This document shows, piece by piece, positions 52,401 to 60,864 of a DNA stretch of 64,000 nt. This stretch comes from CAXBGS01 sp963975425 (GTDB taxonomy: Bacteria; Planctomycetota; Planctomycetia; Pirellulales; Pirellulaceae). A model generated the notes under the pieces. The model saw nothing but the letters and a program-made list of their open reading frames with translations. It was not told the DNA's origin and ran no database searches. The first letter of the stretch is position 1. The number at the start of each line of letters is the position of its first letter. The stretch lies in NCBI GenBank assembly GCA_963975425.1, contig CAXBGS010000001.1:1116001-1180000 (forward strand), read 5' to 3'. The translations under genes and the position numbers were made by a program.

Positions 52401-53250
52401 TGCCAACGGCGCCTCCGACCTGGGTTGGCGTCGAACCGGTCCCGCCGCCACGTTCACGCATGAACGCGGCCGTTACCGATTCGTCTTCGGGGACATCCAT
52501 CTGTTTGGCCAATCCCCAGTCGACGATCAGCGTCTCGCCGTACGGGCCCACCATGACGTTGGATGGTTTCAAGTCGCGATGCAGAATCCGGCGACTATGC
52601 GCATAGTTCATCGTGTTGCAGACATCGACCAGTGCCCCCAGCAGCTGACGAAATTGCAACTGGCTGCTGTCGACCTCGTCGGAATTTTTGCGAGCGGAAT
52701 GATAACTTGCGATTTTCTGTTTAAGTGTTTCGCCTTCGATGAACCGCATGGCGTAATACTGTCGCCCGTCGTCCCACGATCCCATTGCGTAAACCGGCAC
52801 CACGCCTGGGTGTTCCAAACGGCCGGTGACTTCGGCTTCTTGCAAGAAACGCTGTCTGGCTTCCTCGTGATCGCGCCACTTTGGTTTGATTTGTTTGATC
52901 GCGACTTCGCGTCCCAGTTGGTGATCAAACGCGATCAATACTTCACCGAGCCCACCCTGCTCGTGCGTTCGCAAAATCTGAAAACGCGCCGTTTCCGAAG
53001 GCATGTCGATCGGTGTCGAGCCGGGATCGGAAGACGAATCGGGTTCGGGCGACTTGTCGCCGAACAGGGCAGATTCCAAGAAGTCTTTGCCTTGGGCTGC
53101 GGCATCGGCGGCGAGCAGTTCCTCTAGAGTGTTGCGCAGTCGCGAGTCGTCGCCACAGTGTCGGTCCAAGAAAGCGGCGACTTCCGATGGCGGCAGTTCG
53201 GCCGCCTCGAGGAACAGGTCGTCGAGAGTTCGTTTCTTGGGATCGTTCAA
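49426..53250 (-). CDS. Large membrane Ser/Thr protein kinase with TPR region and C-terminal carbohydrate-binding-like domain
   Basis: A 1274-residue protein. Kinase domain at 90-385: glycine loop EQGGLGEV, Lys119 (VAIK), HRDLKPSN (224-231), DWG at 244-246 where most kinases have DFG, and GTPQYMSPEQ (283-291). A membrane helix at about 410-432 separates it from an exported part with many TPR-like helical repeats (residues 480-1080) and a C-terminal beta domain (about 1100-1270, FELGMAAYWSHPSGASWFNAGG...WIDDLRI) resembling CBM4/9-type carbohydrate-binding modules. DWG is common in planctomycete kinases. It lies about 6 kb from an ECF sigma factor of the type often partnered with these kinases. 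Phosphorylation targets are unknown. Confidence 0.93.
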   Translation of the reverse strand: MNDPKKRTLDDLFLEAAELPPSEVAAFLDRHCGDDSRLRNTLEELLAADAAAQGKDFLESALFGDKSPEPDSSSDPGSTPIDMPSETARFQILRTHEQGGLGEVLIAFDHQLGREVAIKQIKPKWRDHEEARQRFLQEAEVTGRLEHPGVVPVYAMGSWDDGRQYYAMRFIEGETLKQKIASYHSARKNSDEVDSSQLQFRQLLGALVDVCNTMNYAHSRRILHRDLKPSNVMVGPYGETLIVDWGLAKQMDVPEDESVTAAFMRERGGGTGSTPTQVGGAVGTPQYMSPEQAGGRTDEVGRCTDIYLLGGILYQILTGQPPHSEESLIALLSKVSKGEFTPPRMIDADVAKPLDAICCKAMNAGVSKRYRSAAEMAADLERWMADEPVSVYQDEWTVRASRWGRRHRTLVVSGAVAAILVTVGTIVGSLVWNTQRTRQFEIQRERNLKEAELQNERQQRFAERAAAARIAESFADAEIRVDRFSSALSFLRSALDAIGDEPTMASDRERVRARSERIERLVQFYDQADYAHQQNYLSRDASGMMACKAALDAAGVWDHVDWWAHLPDEDLSAVQKEHLRESIYQQLLSLDGILIKSIGTRLSGDRQMRSASSFLTMLRRFIRTDAGKDEARAAMLVGKRIRNFRPAECERWFTGMARFRLGDGKRAKATELGPSRNAADAHSLGVLSLIASLDESFRFFYGGYQDEDDLQVAHDLFARSSSLRPDQYWTLLALAHSQALLAQRDAETSNRLARNRYASAIQTLGRCIALDPNNAFAYADRSAVYRLQADAVKDDTALDQQQRRRLETELLRLSLSDIERAVQMNTDQHWIHWHHGLSLLAVDQHDQAIESFLRAATEGYALSQTDNNVLIHFDDLHGREESADALSQLSKPSESDAQIATTLAAIRLNQGRVDDAAAAIAQATEKPPVDDRWTATAHVVNGMIELRRENWSEAESSFAAAESIAAIATDDPSGIATWLQFGIATCAERKQQLESALQQYERAQTTCINDLHFATCSLSRGRTLALAGRFDKAKDAVLQARQFEPACDLLLVAKPLVDHYRQQKRKGVDESQLDSIESLIRWIGKLPRASTLDFVRDEQDGEFELALLNEGFELGMAAYWSHPSGASWFNAGGDRSIGEVTTERAHSGQYSLHIAGDTESDLREAETTPGLVHPHGRTGQDFPAQTGHRYRISAWVRSKNLSNGALWLMASPQQTGIKILGGTYDWTRFVGEFQIPVTEDEDAGNVVNCRLEIVSTGSGHAWIDDLRIQRITPQ

Positions 53251-53298
53251 GATTTCTCAGGGTCGTTCAAGGCAGATCGCAACGCGAAAGAGAGGCCG

Positions 53299-53682
53299 TT
53301 AAGACTTGGCCCGCGGTTTGACGAGGCAATGGAATCCAACGCAGGGCTCTTCCTCTTCGCGTTCCAGTTCCGCTTGTTGCAGTATCTCTTGCACTTGTTT
53401 CATCCTCTCGGGACTCAGTGAAGCGGAAATCACACGTTGTTGTCCGTCGGCTCCCATCGCGACGGTCGTCAAGACGGCGACTGTGTCGTCATGTTGCAGT
53501 GCCGCGATGATATGCTCGCCGACTTGTTGTTCCGCGTTCTTGATCGTGGTGATGAATTGCGCAATCTGTTTCTTTTCCGACTTACTCTCGGTCACTTGAA
53601 TATGACCTTGGCCGGGCGATGCGTTTGGGGCTGCCTCGTTTGGGTCCGCGTTTTCGTCGCCGGTTGGTTCCGATGTGCTCAT
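53299..53682 (-). CDS. Small conserved-looking protein, unknown function
   Basis: A 127-residue protein, acidic at the N-terminus (MSTSEPTGDENADPNEAAP). Its core, KKQIAQFITTIKNAEQQVGEHIIAALQHDDTVAVLTTVAMGADGQQRVISASLSPERMKQVQEILQQAELEREEEE, is predicted helix-strand-helix. It ends in CVGFHCLVKPRAKS, with two cysteines. It lies 48 bases upstream of the giant kinase gene and may be cotranscribed. I recognise no domain. Confidence 0.7.
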   Translation of the reverse strand: MSTSEPTGDENADPNEAAPNASPGQGHIQVTESKSEKKQIAQFITTIKNAEQQVGEHIIAALQHDDTVAVLTTVAMGADGQQRVISASLSPERMKQVQEILQQAELEREEEEPCVGFHCLVKPRAKS

Positions 53683-53916
53683 CTTGTCTCTGTGGATTTA
53701 GCCTGTGGCAATGTGAAGCCCTAAGATAGACAACATTGCGGCAGGTTTGTCAAAGCGGAACCGCATTGTTGATCCTGGGTGAATTCGGTGAATTCCCAGA
53801 TATCTGGCAAGACTGAATGGTGCATCATGATGACAACCGTTCCGCAAGCGGCCCAACGCGAGCCGATTTCTCGTGATGGCATCGTGATTTGCTCGGCATC
53901 AAACGGCACGAGTCGT

Positions 53917-54360
53917 TCAGAATTGGTCTAGCTGAAGTGTTTCGATGCGTCCGAAACCGGCAACCAGATGTCCTTGTTCGACCTGAAAACGAAAGAACGC
54001 AAAGTCTTCAAAGTCGGCGTACATACCGGCGGACGGATGTCGGTCTAAGAATACGGCTCGTTCGGTCGCATCGTCGCCACGCGGTAACCGGGTCGCGTGA
54101 CCGATGACGCTGACCCTCGCCCCGGCCAGCGGATCGGTCGATTCGCTTTGGGGATCGGTAACCAACAAGCAGCACCGACCGTCGTTCATCAGGTACTGCG
54201 TATGCTTGGCCAAACCGCTTAACAGCATCACCAATGTTGTGGGGCTCGATGCCGCGATCGTCACCAGCGAGACAAAAGGATGCCCGCTTTGAGAAATCGT
54301 GCCCAGGCTTGCTGTTCCTGCCGATTGAATGATCGAACGTGCGGTTTCGTTGGTGGTCAT
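53917..54360 (-). CDS. Pyridoxamine 5'-phosphate oxidase-like FMN-binding protein
   Basis: A 147-residue split-barrel protein. ARSIIQSAGTASLGTISQSGHPFVSLVTIA is the start of the PNPOx-like fold, and LAKHTQYLMNDGRCCLLVTDP is the usual FMN/haem-binding strand-helix segment; the block GARVSVIGHATRLP follows. The nearest relatives by pattern are HugZ-type haem or flavin proteins. The DUF2470 domain of longer HugZ proteins is missing. The ATG at 54360 is favoured; one at 54366 would add two residues. Confidence 0.85.
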   Translation of the reverse strand: MTTNETARSIIQSAGTASLGTISQSGHPFVSLVTIAASSPTTLVMLLSGLAKHTQYLMNDGRCCLLVTDPQSESTDPLAGARVSVIGHATRLPRGDDATERAVFLDRHPSAGMYADFEDFAFFRFQVEQGHLVAGFGRIETLQLDQF

Positions 54361-54450
54361 TATCAAACTTTCGTTGTCATCGCTGCGTGTAATCGTCAGT
54401 GCTCATTGCGCTATCGAATCGTTTGTTGCGCTATCGGATCATAACGCGGA

Positions 54451-55365
54451 TCATCCCCGCGTCGGGCAAACGAAACGTAGTCCTGCCAGACGCAGCAGCC
54501 ATGTTGCGACCAATGTCGGCGCTAAGCTGATCAGGATGCGAAAGACAGACGACCATGTGAGCAGGTCCGACCGGATTCCGCCAAAGTAAGTGTCGATGAC
54601 AATCGCATTGACCCACGCCACTGCCATTGCCAACGTCGCGTACACGACAATGACCAGCGGAAGCCACCTCCAACGCTGTGTCCAGTGTAAGTATGCCAGT
54701 GAGACAACCAGGAATCCCCATGACGGCAAGTGCGAGACTAAAAAATAGATTGGATACCACCACGGTAGTTGATTCGATGCGGCATACTGCAGCGACTGGA
54801 ACCACTGTGTGACGTGGTGAATGAACGCGAATGCCAGTGCGATCACGAATGTCCAGAGCATTAGCTCGCGAATCGACAGGGGTAAACTCGCGCGGTCACA
54901 CTCGCTGCTTGGTCGAACCAATCGGATCCCCAACGCGCGACGGGCAATCACCAGCGACAGAACGCCGATCAAAAATGGCACACACCGCTGATACACCAGC
55001 GAGGCCACCAGCACTCTGGGCGGCAGCGAGCCGAACGCCGTTGTTCGCATGGGATACCACTCAATGAGCGTTGCCATTGCCAGCAAGCCGATGATGAAAA
55101 TCAAGCCGCGAACCACATGGCCGCCCAATGGCGGCGATCGCCAGGCCACCCAGATCATTAACATCTCGATCACCGTTCGGCTAACCCAAGTGATCGCACT
55201 CTGGGACAACCCGGCCAACGCCGATGAGACATCGTCATAGCCTCGCCCGCGCAGGTACGCGCCGATCACCAGCAAGATCGGACCGGCGATAGCACCGATG
55301 ATGATCAACCGCTCGATGTTGCGTTGGCGATGGTTGTCGCTGCTTTCAGTCTCGTCGTCGTTCAA
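54451..55365 (-). CDS. Polytopic membrane protein, unknown function
   Basis: A 304-residue protein with seven or eight hydrophobic helices (first: residues 18-40, ERLIIIGAIAGPILLVIGAYL). Charged, His/Arg-rich loops separate them. No motif is recognisable. Its start is about 200 bases from the divergent start of the 773-residue gene at 55568, so the two may share a control region. Confidence 0.7.
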   Translation of the reverse strand: MNDDETESSDNHRQRNIERLIIIGAIAGPILLVIGAYLRGRGYDDVSSALAGLSQSAITWVSRTVIEMLMIWVAWRSPPLGGHVVRGLIFIIGLLAMATLIEWYPMRTTAFGSLPPRVLVASLVYQRCVPFLIGVLSLVIARRALGIRLVRPSSECDRASLPLSIRELMLWTFVIALAFAFIHHVTQWFQSLQYAASNQLPWWYPIYFLVSHLPSWGFLVVSLAYLHWTQRWRWLPLVIVVYATLAMAVAWVNAIVIDTYFGGIRSDLLTWSSVFRILISLAPTLVATWLLRLAGLRFVCPTRG

Positions 55366-55567
55366 AAATCACGCTCCGTTTCTCGAGACGCGTAAGCGAA
55401 TCTCGACACAGAAAATCTTATCGAACCGCAAATGCTAGCCTTATTCGTCTTGACGCAGACGTCGTTGGGGCTGCAAAACGGAATTTTGAACGCCAAAAAG
55501 ATGTATCGCTCGATCGGTCGTCGAATTTTGGCTGCGAAGGACCGGTGACTGGACCCGACGCTGCGAG

Positions 55568-57889
55568 ATGATGACAGAGTTCTCTGAGATGACCGAAACA
55601 GAGCGGCCTGACCACGCCAATCGGACGCCGGATTCAGTTCGGGTGCTGCGCGTGCTCGGCAACGGTCGCGCCGCTCGAGCCCAATTGGTCGAGGCCACTT
55701 TTCGCGATGGTCGCACCGCGATGTGTGTCGAAAAAGTGTTCGCGCCCGGTTTGTTGACACGATTAATTTATCGGATTGGATTTCAGTCGCCGTTTGCCTA
55801 CCAAACGAATCGTGACGCAATCGCGGCAAGCTTTTATCGTCGTCGTGTGGCAGCCGCGGCACTTGAGTTGACCGACTTGGACGCTGATGTCGCGATGCCG
55901 ATCTACGTTCGCTATGACGTCGATGCGTCGGCCTGGGTCTTGGCGGCGCAGTGGATTGATGGTCGCGGCATCCGGCCCGAGCCGCCAGATGATCGAAGAA
56001 TCCGTCGAGCGATCGGCCGAAAAGTCGCTGCGAAAAAATCATCGCGCCAGTCGCGCGACGAAGGGGATCTGGTCAACAACGATTCGAAAGCCCGCCAAAG
56101 CGAAATCAGTCAGCTGGTTCGCTTGATGCGAGGATTAGAAGACACGTTCGATGATTGCGGACTTGTCGGATCGGGTTGGCAAGTGTCGCCGACGGCTCTC
56201 GTGTCGACCGCAAACCTGCTGCGCAACAAAGTTGGTTGCGGCAGCGGTGGCAAAGCAACCAAGTCATACACCGTCGTTGATTTGGAATCGGGCATTCCGG
56301 CCGTGCTGGTACCGCGGTACGTCATGGCGGGTGTCCGTCGTGGGATATTACCGATGTTCGAAGATGTCGATGCATCGCGGTTGCGCCGTTGGCTAGTCGA
56401 ATCGTTGCCACTGTTGACGTTTCGCGTCGGACCTGACGCCGCGCGACAACTGCAAAGCGACGTGGATCGATTGATCTGGCACACGCGGCGCTGGAAGGAT
56501 TCGGAACTCGCGGTCACTCGGCGGCCCTGGCGGTTGCTGACCACTCGAGGCGTCCACTCGTATCAGCAAGAGACTTTTCGACGATGGCGACAACGGGACA
56601 TTGTCGATGCACAAACGCGAAAGCGGCTCGATCAGCGTCCGTTTTTTGCCGCCATTTTATGGTGGCTTGGTTGCATTCCGACTTCACTAGGGCGGCGTTT
56701 ACAACGTCTCGTCGGCAACCATATCGTGAGGCACCGAGCGAAACGATGGCTGCGAGATGGCCAAGAACGTCACCGCCGGTGGCAAGAATACTCACAACGA
56801 TGTCAAGTGAGATGGCAAGCGTCACAGCGAATCGTCCACCGCGAACCGCTCAGCGTCACGGCGGTCATCGGGCATCGGATCTTGCAGAGCACGACGCCTG
56901 CGAGTTGGCACCGCTGGATGGCCGATGCCAATTATCGACGTTTGCGGCGCCGACAAACGCTGTTAGCTCTGTTCAGCCCACGTTATCAATCGTGGATGGG
57001 CAAACAGCATATCGAAGCATCGATCGAGAAGTGGCGTTGCCGTGAACGATTCAGCGCCGATGAAGCGAACCGGCTGCGGCAAGGCGTCTCGGGTGAACAC
57101 GTCTCCATCTATGCGCGCGGATTCGGAATGCATCTGGGACTGAAAGCCATCGCACCGCTGCTTGCGCCGGCGAAGGTCGGCGGGGTAGCCGCGTATGCCT
57201 CCGGTGCGAGTGTTTGGGTGTTGCTTGTTCCGTTTGCATTAACGCCGCTGCTGAGAACATTGGTGACCGCCGCGAGTATGTGGAACGCTCGAGGCAAACA
57301 GATTCGTCATTTCGAAGCATTGGTCGCAGGGTTGATGCCGACGATTGGCAGTCTGGCGTTCCCGATCCAAATGTTCTCGTCCAGGCGTGACCTATCAGTG
57401 TTCTTGATTCGTGACGCGGCCTCGCGGGCCGGCCGTCATTTGCCGATCTACGGCGGGCCTGACTCTCGCACCGAAATGGCGCTGATCCGGTCGTCGGATT
57501 TTCTGGTCGAAGCAATGTCGATCATCGCGGACCTGCTGGGGCGGATGCAACGAGTCGGGGGCGGTTCGGCTTGGAAACAGAGGACCGCGGGCGGAAGCTC
57601 GGATCGATCCGTCGAGGCCGCCGGTGGGGGCGAAATGCCGCAGCCGACGGCAATCTTGGCGGGGCCACGAACCGGCTTGGGCCGGCGGATTGACAAAATG
57701 GCCATCCGCCAGATCGCCGAAACGAATCGCCGGCGGGCCGGCAAACAGGCGGTCGACGCGGACGACTTGGCCCGTCATGCCGTCGCCAATCCATCGGACA
57801 CCCCTGTTTCTGGTGCCGCTGATTCGGGCGCCAGTCCCGCCGTCAATGCGTCAGGCACAGCGCGGCGAATGGGGCGACGCGCCGCATAG
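55568..57889 (+). CDS. Large protein with degenerate kinase-like N-terminus and two membrane helices, unknown function
   Basis: A 773-residue protein with no clear family. The N-terminus resembles a protein-kinase-like fold: a glycine-containing loop (VLRVLGNGRAARAQLVEATF), a Lys in CVEKVF, a hinge-like VLAAQWIDGRGI, and YTVVDLESG, where Asp stands in the position of DFG. The catalytic HxD loop is replaced by GSGWQVSPTALVSTANLL, so it may be a pseudokinase or an unusual phosphotransferase. Residues 300-480 are rich in Arg and Trp. Two hydrophobic segments lie at about 520-575. The tail is Gly/Ser/Ala-rich. The frame begins with two ATGs (55568 and 55571). Confidence 0.7.
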   Translation: MMTEFSEMTETERPDHANRTPDSVRVLRVLGNGRAARAQLVEATFRDGRTAMCVEKVFAPGLLTRLIYRIGFQSPFAYQTNRDAIAASFYRRRVAAAALELTDLDADVAMPIYVRYDVDASAWVLAAQWIDGRGIRPEPPDDRRIRRAIGRKVAAKKSSRQSRDEGDLVNNDSKARQSEISQLVRLMRGLEDTFDDCGLVGSGWQVSPTALVSTANLLRNKVGCGSGGKATKSYTVVDLESGIPAVLVPRYVMAGVRRGILPMFEDVDASRLRRWLVESLPLLTFRVGPDAARQLQSDVDRLIWHTRRWKDSELAVTRRPWRLLTTRGVHSYQQETFRRWRQRDIVDAQTRKRLDQRPFFAAILWWLGCIPTSLGRRLQRLVGNHIVRHRAKRWLRDGQERHRRWQEYSQRCQVRWQASQRIVHREPLSVTAVIGHRILQSTTPASWHRWMADANYRRLRRRQTLLALFSPRYQSWMGKQHIEASIEKWRCRERFSADEANRLRQGVSGEHVSIYARGFGMHLGLKAIAPLLAPAKVGGVAAYASGASVWVLLVPFALTPLLRTLVTAASMWNARGKQIRHFEALVAGLMPTIGSLAFPIQMFSSRRDLSVFLIRDAASRAGRHLPIYGGPDSRTEMALIRSSDFLVEAMSIIADLLGRMQRVGGGSAWKQRTAGGSSDRSVEAAGGGEMPQPTAILAGPRTGLGRRIDKMAIRQIAETNRRRAGKQAVDADDLARHAVANPSDTPVSGAADSGASPAVNASGTARRMGRRAA

Positions 57890-58001
57890 GGCCGGATCCA
57901 ATGGCCTCGACGATCTTGGCCAACAACTGCTACATTGCGGGACTTGACCTCTCTAGGCGTTTAGCCCTCAAAAACCAGAACTCGTTCCGCCGTCGACTGC
58001 C

Positions 58002-59039
58002 GTGATTCTGATCCTCGAAAGTAGCGCTACTGACGATCAGGTCCAACACGTTGTGGACCGAGTCGAGGTATTAGGATTCAAGGCCCATCTTAGTCGCGGC
58101 ACTTTTCGCACGATCATCGGGATCATTGGCGATGAGCAGAAACTCTCGGCCGAACCACTGAGTGCGATCCCGGGCGTTGCGAGTGTCGTTCCGGTCTTGC
58201 CGCCGTACAAACTTGCCTCGCGAGATGCGCACCCCGAACCCAGCATCGTCGATGTCTCGGGTGTCAAAATCGGTGGCGGTCATCTCGGCATGATCGCAGG
58301 ACCGTGCAGCGTCGAAGACTCGGATCGGATGTACCGCATCGCCGAAAAAGTACGAGCCTCCGGTGCTAATCTGTTTCGAGGCGGCGCGTACAAACCTCGC
58401 ACCAGTCCGTATGCCTTTCAAGGCATGGGTGAAGACGGTTTGAAGCTGCTTCGCGATGTCGGTGAAAAATTCGGCATGCCAGTTGTCACCGAAGTCACCG
58501 ATCCTCGGTTGGTCGGGTTGGTCGGTGAGTATGCGGACATGTTGCAGGTCGGCGCTCGCAATATGCAAAACTTTGCGTTGTTGACGGAGGTCGGAAAGTC
58601 GCAGCGGCCCGTCCTGCTGAAGCGCGGAATGAGTGCGACGATCACCGATCTGTTGATGTGCGCCGAATACATTCTCTCACAAGGCAACATGAACGTGGTG
58701 CTGTGCGAACGCGGCATCAAAAGCTTTGACCCGGCGACTCGCAACCTGTTTGACGTGGCGGCCGTTCCGCTGGTGCATCAACTTTCCCACTTGCCGATCA
58801 TCGTCGACCCTTCGCATGCGACCGGTCGGCCCGATTTGATTCCCGCATGTGCGATGGCAGGTTTGGCGGCAGGTGCTGATGGCGTTCATGTCGAAGTCCA
58901 CGACTGCCCCGAAGAAGCCAAGAGCGATGGCCCGCAGGCCTTGCTGCCAGAACAGTACGACGAACTGGCATCACAGTTAAAGCAGCTAGCTGCTGTCTTG
59001 AATAAAACCATATCACCTCTCCCGGAGACACTCGCTTGA
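58002..59039 (+). CDS. aroF: 3-deoxy-7-phosphoheptulonate synthase (type I-beta)
   Basis: A 345-residue DAHP synthase, the first step of the shikimate pathway. An N-terminal ferredoxin-like regulatory domain (residues 1-75, MILILESSATDDQVQHVVDRV) is followed by the barrel: AGPCSVED (99-106), KPRTSPYAFQG (131-141), LLKRGMSATITDLLMCAEYI and DPSHATGR. This is the Thermotoga-type I-beta enzyme. GTG start at 58002; the nearby ATG would lose the regulatory strand. Its TGA overlaps the TTG start of tpiA (TTGA at 59036-59039). Confidence 0.95.
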   Translation: MILILESSATDDQVQHVVDRVEVLGFKAHLSRGTFRTIIGIIGDEQKLSAEPLSAIPGVASVVPVLPPYKLASRDAHPEPSIVDVSGVKIGGGHLGMIAGPCSVEDSDRMYRIAEKVRASGANLFRGGAYKPRTSPYAFQGMGEDGLKLLRDVGEKFGMPVVTEVTDPRLVGLVGEYADMLQVGARNMQNFALLTEVGKSQRPVLLKRGMSATITDLLMCAEYILSQGNMNVVLCERGIKSFDPATRNLFDVAAVPLVHQLSHLPIIVDPSHATGRPDLIPACAMAGLAAGADGVHVEVHDCPEEAKSDGPQALLPEQYDELASQLKQLAAVLNKTISPLPETLA

Positions 59040-59794
59040 GTCGACGTTACATAATTGCCGGCAACTGGAAGATGAACATGCGACGCGAATCGGCGGCGTC
59101 GCTGGCCAAGGGAGTCGTCACAGCCGTTGGCAGTGATCCGACCGCCGAAGTCGTCTTGTGCCCACCGTCGGTTTACCTGGACGTGGTCGCCGATGGCGTG
59201 GCCGGAACTCCCGTGGAACTTGGCGCACAGAACTTGTATGCGGCCGATGATGGTGCGTTCACGGGGGAAGTCAACGCGGCGATGCTGACAGACGTCGGGT
59301 GCCGATACGTCATCCTGGGACACAGCGAACGTCGCGCCTTGATGGGCGAAACCGATCAGCAAGTCAGCGAGAAAATGCACGCCGCGCTTGCCGGAAATCT
59401 GGTCCCAATCGTGTGCGTCGGCGAGACGCTGGAAGATCGTGAAGCGGAACAGACCGAAAAGGTCGTCGAAACGCAAATCCGCGGCTCGCTGGAAGGACTC
59501 GACGAAGTCCGAGCGGCCGGAATCGTGATCGCATACGAACCCGTATGGGCGATCGGCACCGGCAAAACCGCTAGCCCCGAGCAGGCAGAAGAAGTTCACG
59601 CATTTATCCGCAAGTTGTTGGGCGAATTATTCACGGATGATGTGGCCGCGCAGATCAGGATCCAATACGGTGGCAGCGTGAAACCGGGGAACGCCAAGGA
59701 ATTGCTCGGCCAGCCGAATATCGACGGGGCATTGGTCGGCGGTGCCAGTTTGAAATCAGAGGACTTTGCCGGGATCATTTCGGCCGTCCAGTAA
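59036..59794 (+). CDS. tpiA: Triosephosphate isomerase
   Basis: A 252-residue TIM barrel interconverting dihydroxyacetone phosphate and glyceraldehyde 3-phosphate. Catalytic residues are visible: Asn10 and Lys12 in AGNWKMN, His95 in ILGHSERR and Glu167 in AYEPVWAIGTG. Loop 6 and the phosphate-binding QYGGSVKP near the C-terminus are intact. TTG start at 59036 overlaps the aroF stop, with GGAG 8-10 bases before. Confidence 0.96.
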   Translation: MSRRYIIAGNWKMNMRRESAASLAKGVVTAVGSDPTAEVVLCPPSVYLDVVADGVAGTPVELGAQNLYAADDGAFTGEVNAAMLTDVGCRYVILGHSERRALMGETDQQVSEKMHAALAGNLVPIVCVGETLEDREAEQTEKVVETQIRGSLEGLDEVRAAGIVIAYEPVWAIGTGKTASPEQAEEVHAFIRKLLGELFTDDVAAQIRIQYGGSVKPGNAKELLGQPNIDGALVGGASLKSEDFAGIISAVQ

Positions 59795-60105
59795 CATCAT
59801 CTGGCGGTCCCAAAGCGATGCTCGGGCGATCCATCGGCTCCATTGGCGGTCAATTGCCATTGAATCGACGAAGCGGTGAATCGCAAAGACAAGAGACAGG
59901 TAAGTCAACGATTGAAAATTGATACCGATTGCCTTTGCACGGACGTCAAGTCGCGTCCAGGCTCCGTTTGGGGCGGGCAATGCAATCAAACAAGCAATGC
60001 GATCGAAAATGACGAGTACAAAAGACGAGTAAAACGGCGTCTGTTCCGATAAGCAGGAAACCGTCCGTCACACATCCCACGTAAGTTACAGAAAAAGCAA
60101 GTTCA
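59795..60105. other. Intergenic region upstream of secG
   Basis: About 311 bases. No gene or strong hairpin is visible. An imperfect direct repeat of GACGAGTA occurs near 60009-60033. A promoter for secG is plausible here. Confidence 0.4.
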
Positions 60106-60762
60106 ATGAGTATCTTCATCGTCGGCGCCCTCGCGGGAGCCCTCCTCGGCTGGTTGATGGCGTTCCTTTCCGTGTTCTTGGTGCTGTTGGTTTTGGTCCA
60201 GCGTGGCAAAGGCGGCGGGCTGACCGGTGCACTTGGCGGCCCTGGTGGTCAAAGTGCATTCGGCAGCAAAGCGGGTGACACCTTCACGGTCATCACCGTC
60301 ATTGTTGCCAGCATTTGGGGATTCACTTGTGCATTCACGATGTGGTTGCTGGGAACCCATACGCCAAGCGTCGCACTGAACGACACGAATATCTCCGCCG
60401 GACCCGGCGACGAATTCGATGCGACCAACAACATTGTGATCCCAGCGATGGGCGGCGACGTCGATGGCGATTCGATCGGTGCGGCGTCAAGCAATACCAC
60501 TGACAGCGACGTCGACAGCGAAACGCCGTCGATGGAGCTCACGCCCGCCGAAACCCCCGAGTCCTCTGACGCTGATTCGTCCGGCGGTGATAGCCCGGAA
60601 ACGGATTCCGCCACGAGCGAGTCGTCCGAAGATAACGCTGCGGAAGACAGCGCGGCCGACGAGACGACGGCTGAATCGACCGAGCCCGAAGCTGCCGAAA
60701 CCGAGTCGGTAGACGCTGAAAGCACCGAAACAGCGGACGAATCGGCTAGCGACGATAAGTAG
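60106..60762 (+). CDS. secG: Preprotein translocase subunit SecG with long acidic C-terminal tail
   Basis: A 218-residue protein. Residues 1-85 are SecG: two membrane helices (about 5-30 and 62-84) with the conserved loop VLVQRGKGGGLTGALGGPGGQSAFGSKAGDTFT. The other 130 residues are unusual: Asp/Glu/Ser/Thr/Ala-rich and almost free of basic residues (TETPESSDADSSGG...). Normal SecG is about 70-120 residues. The tail should lie on the periplasmic side if topology follows E. coli. ATG at 60106. Confidence 0.92.
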   Translation: MSIFIVGALAGALLGWLMAFLSVFLVLLVLVQRGKGGGLTGALGGPGGQSAFGSKAGDTFTVITVIVASIWGFTCAFTMWLLGTHTPSVALNDTNISAGPGDEFDATNNIVIPAMGGDVDGDSIGAASSNTTDSDVDSETPSMELTPAETPESSDADSSGGDSPETDSATSESSEDNAAEDSAADETTAESTEPEAAETESVDAESTETADESASDDK

Positions 60763-60864
60763 CTGCAATTTTTAGCTTCGAGCCCCGGCAGTTCGGTTCC
60801 CCGGTTTCTAATGACCGGCGGTTTGAACGTCGACTTTCATCGCAACCTGCATGATTTCTACTGC

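Noticed and set aside
52282..53127. Antisense 281-residue frame under the Ser/Thr kinase
   Set aside because: The kinase motifs on the minus strand are unambiguous; the plus-strand product has no known domain.
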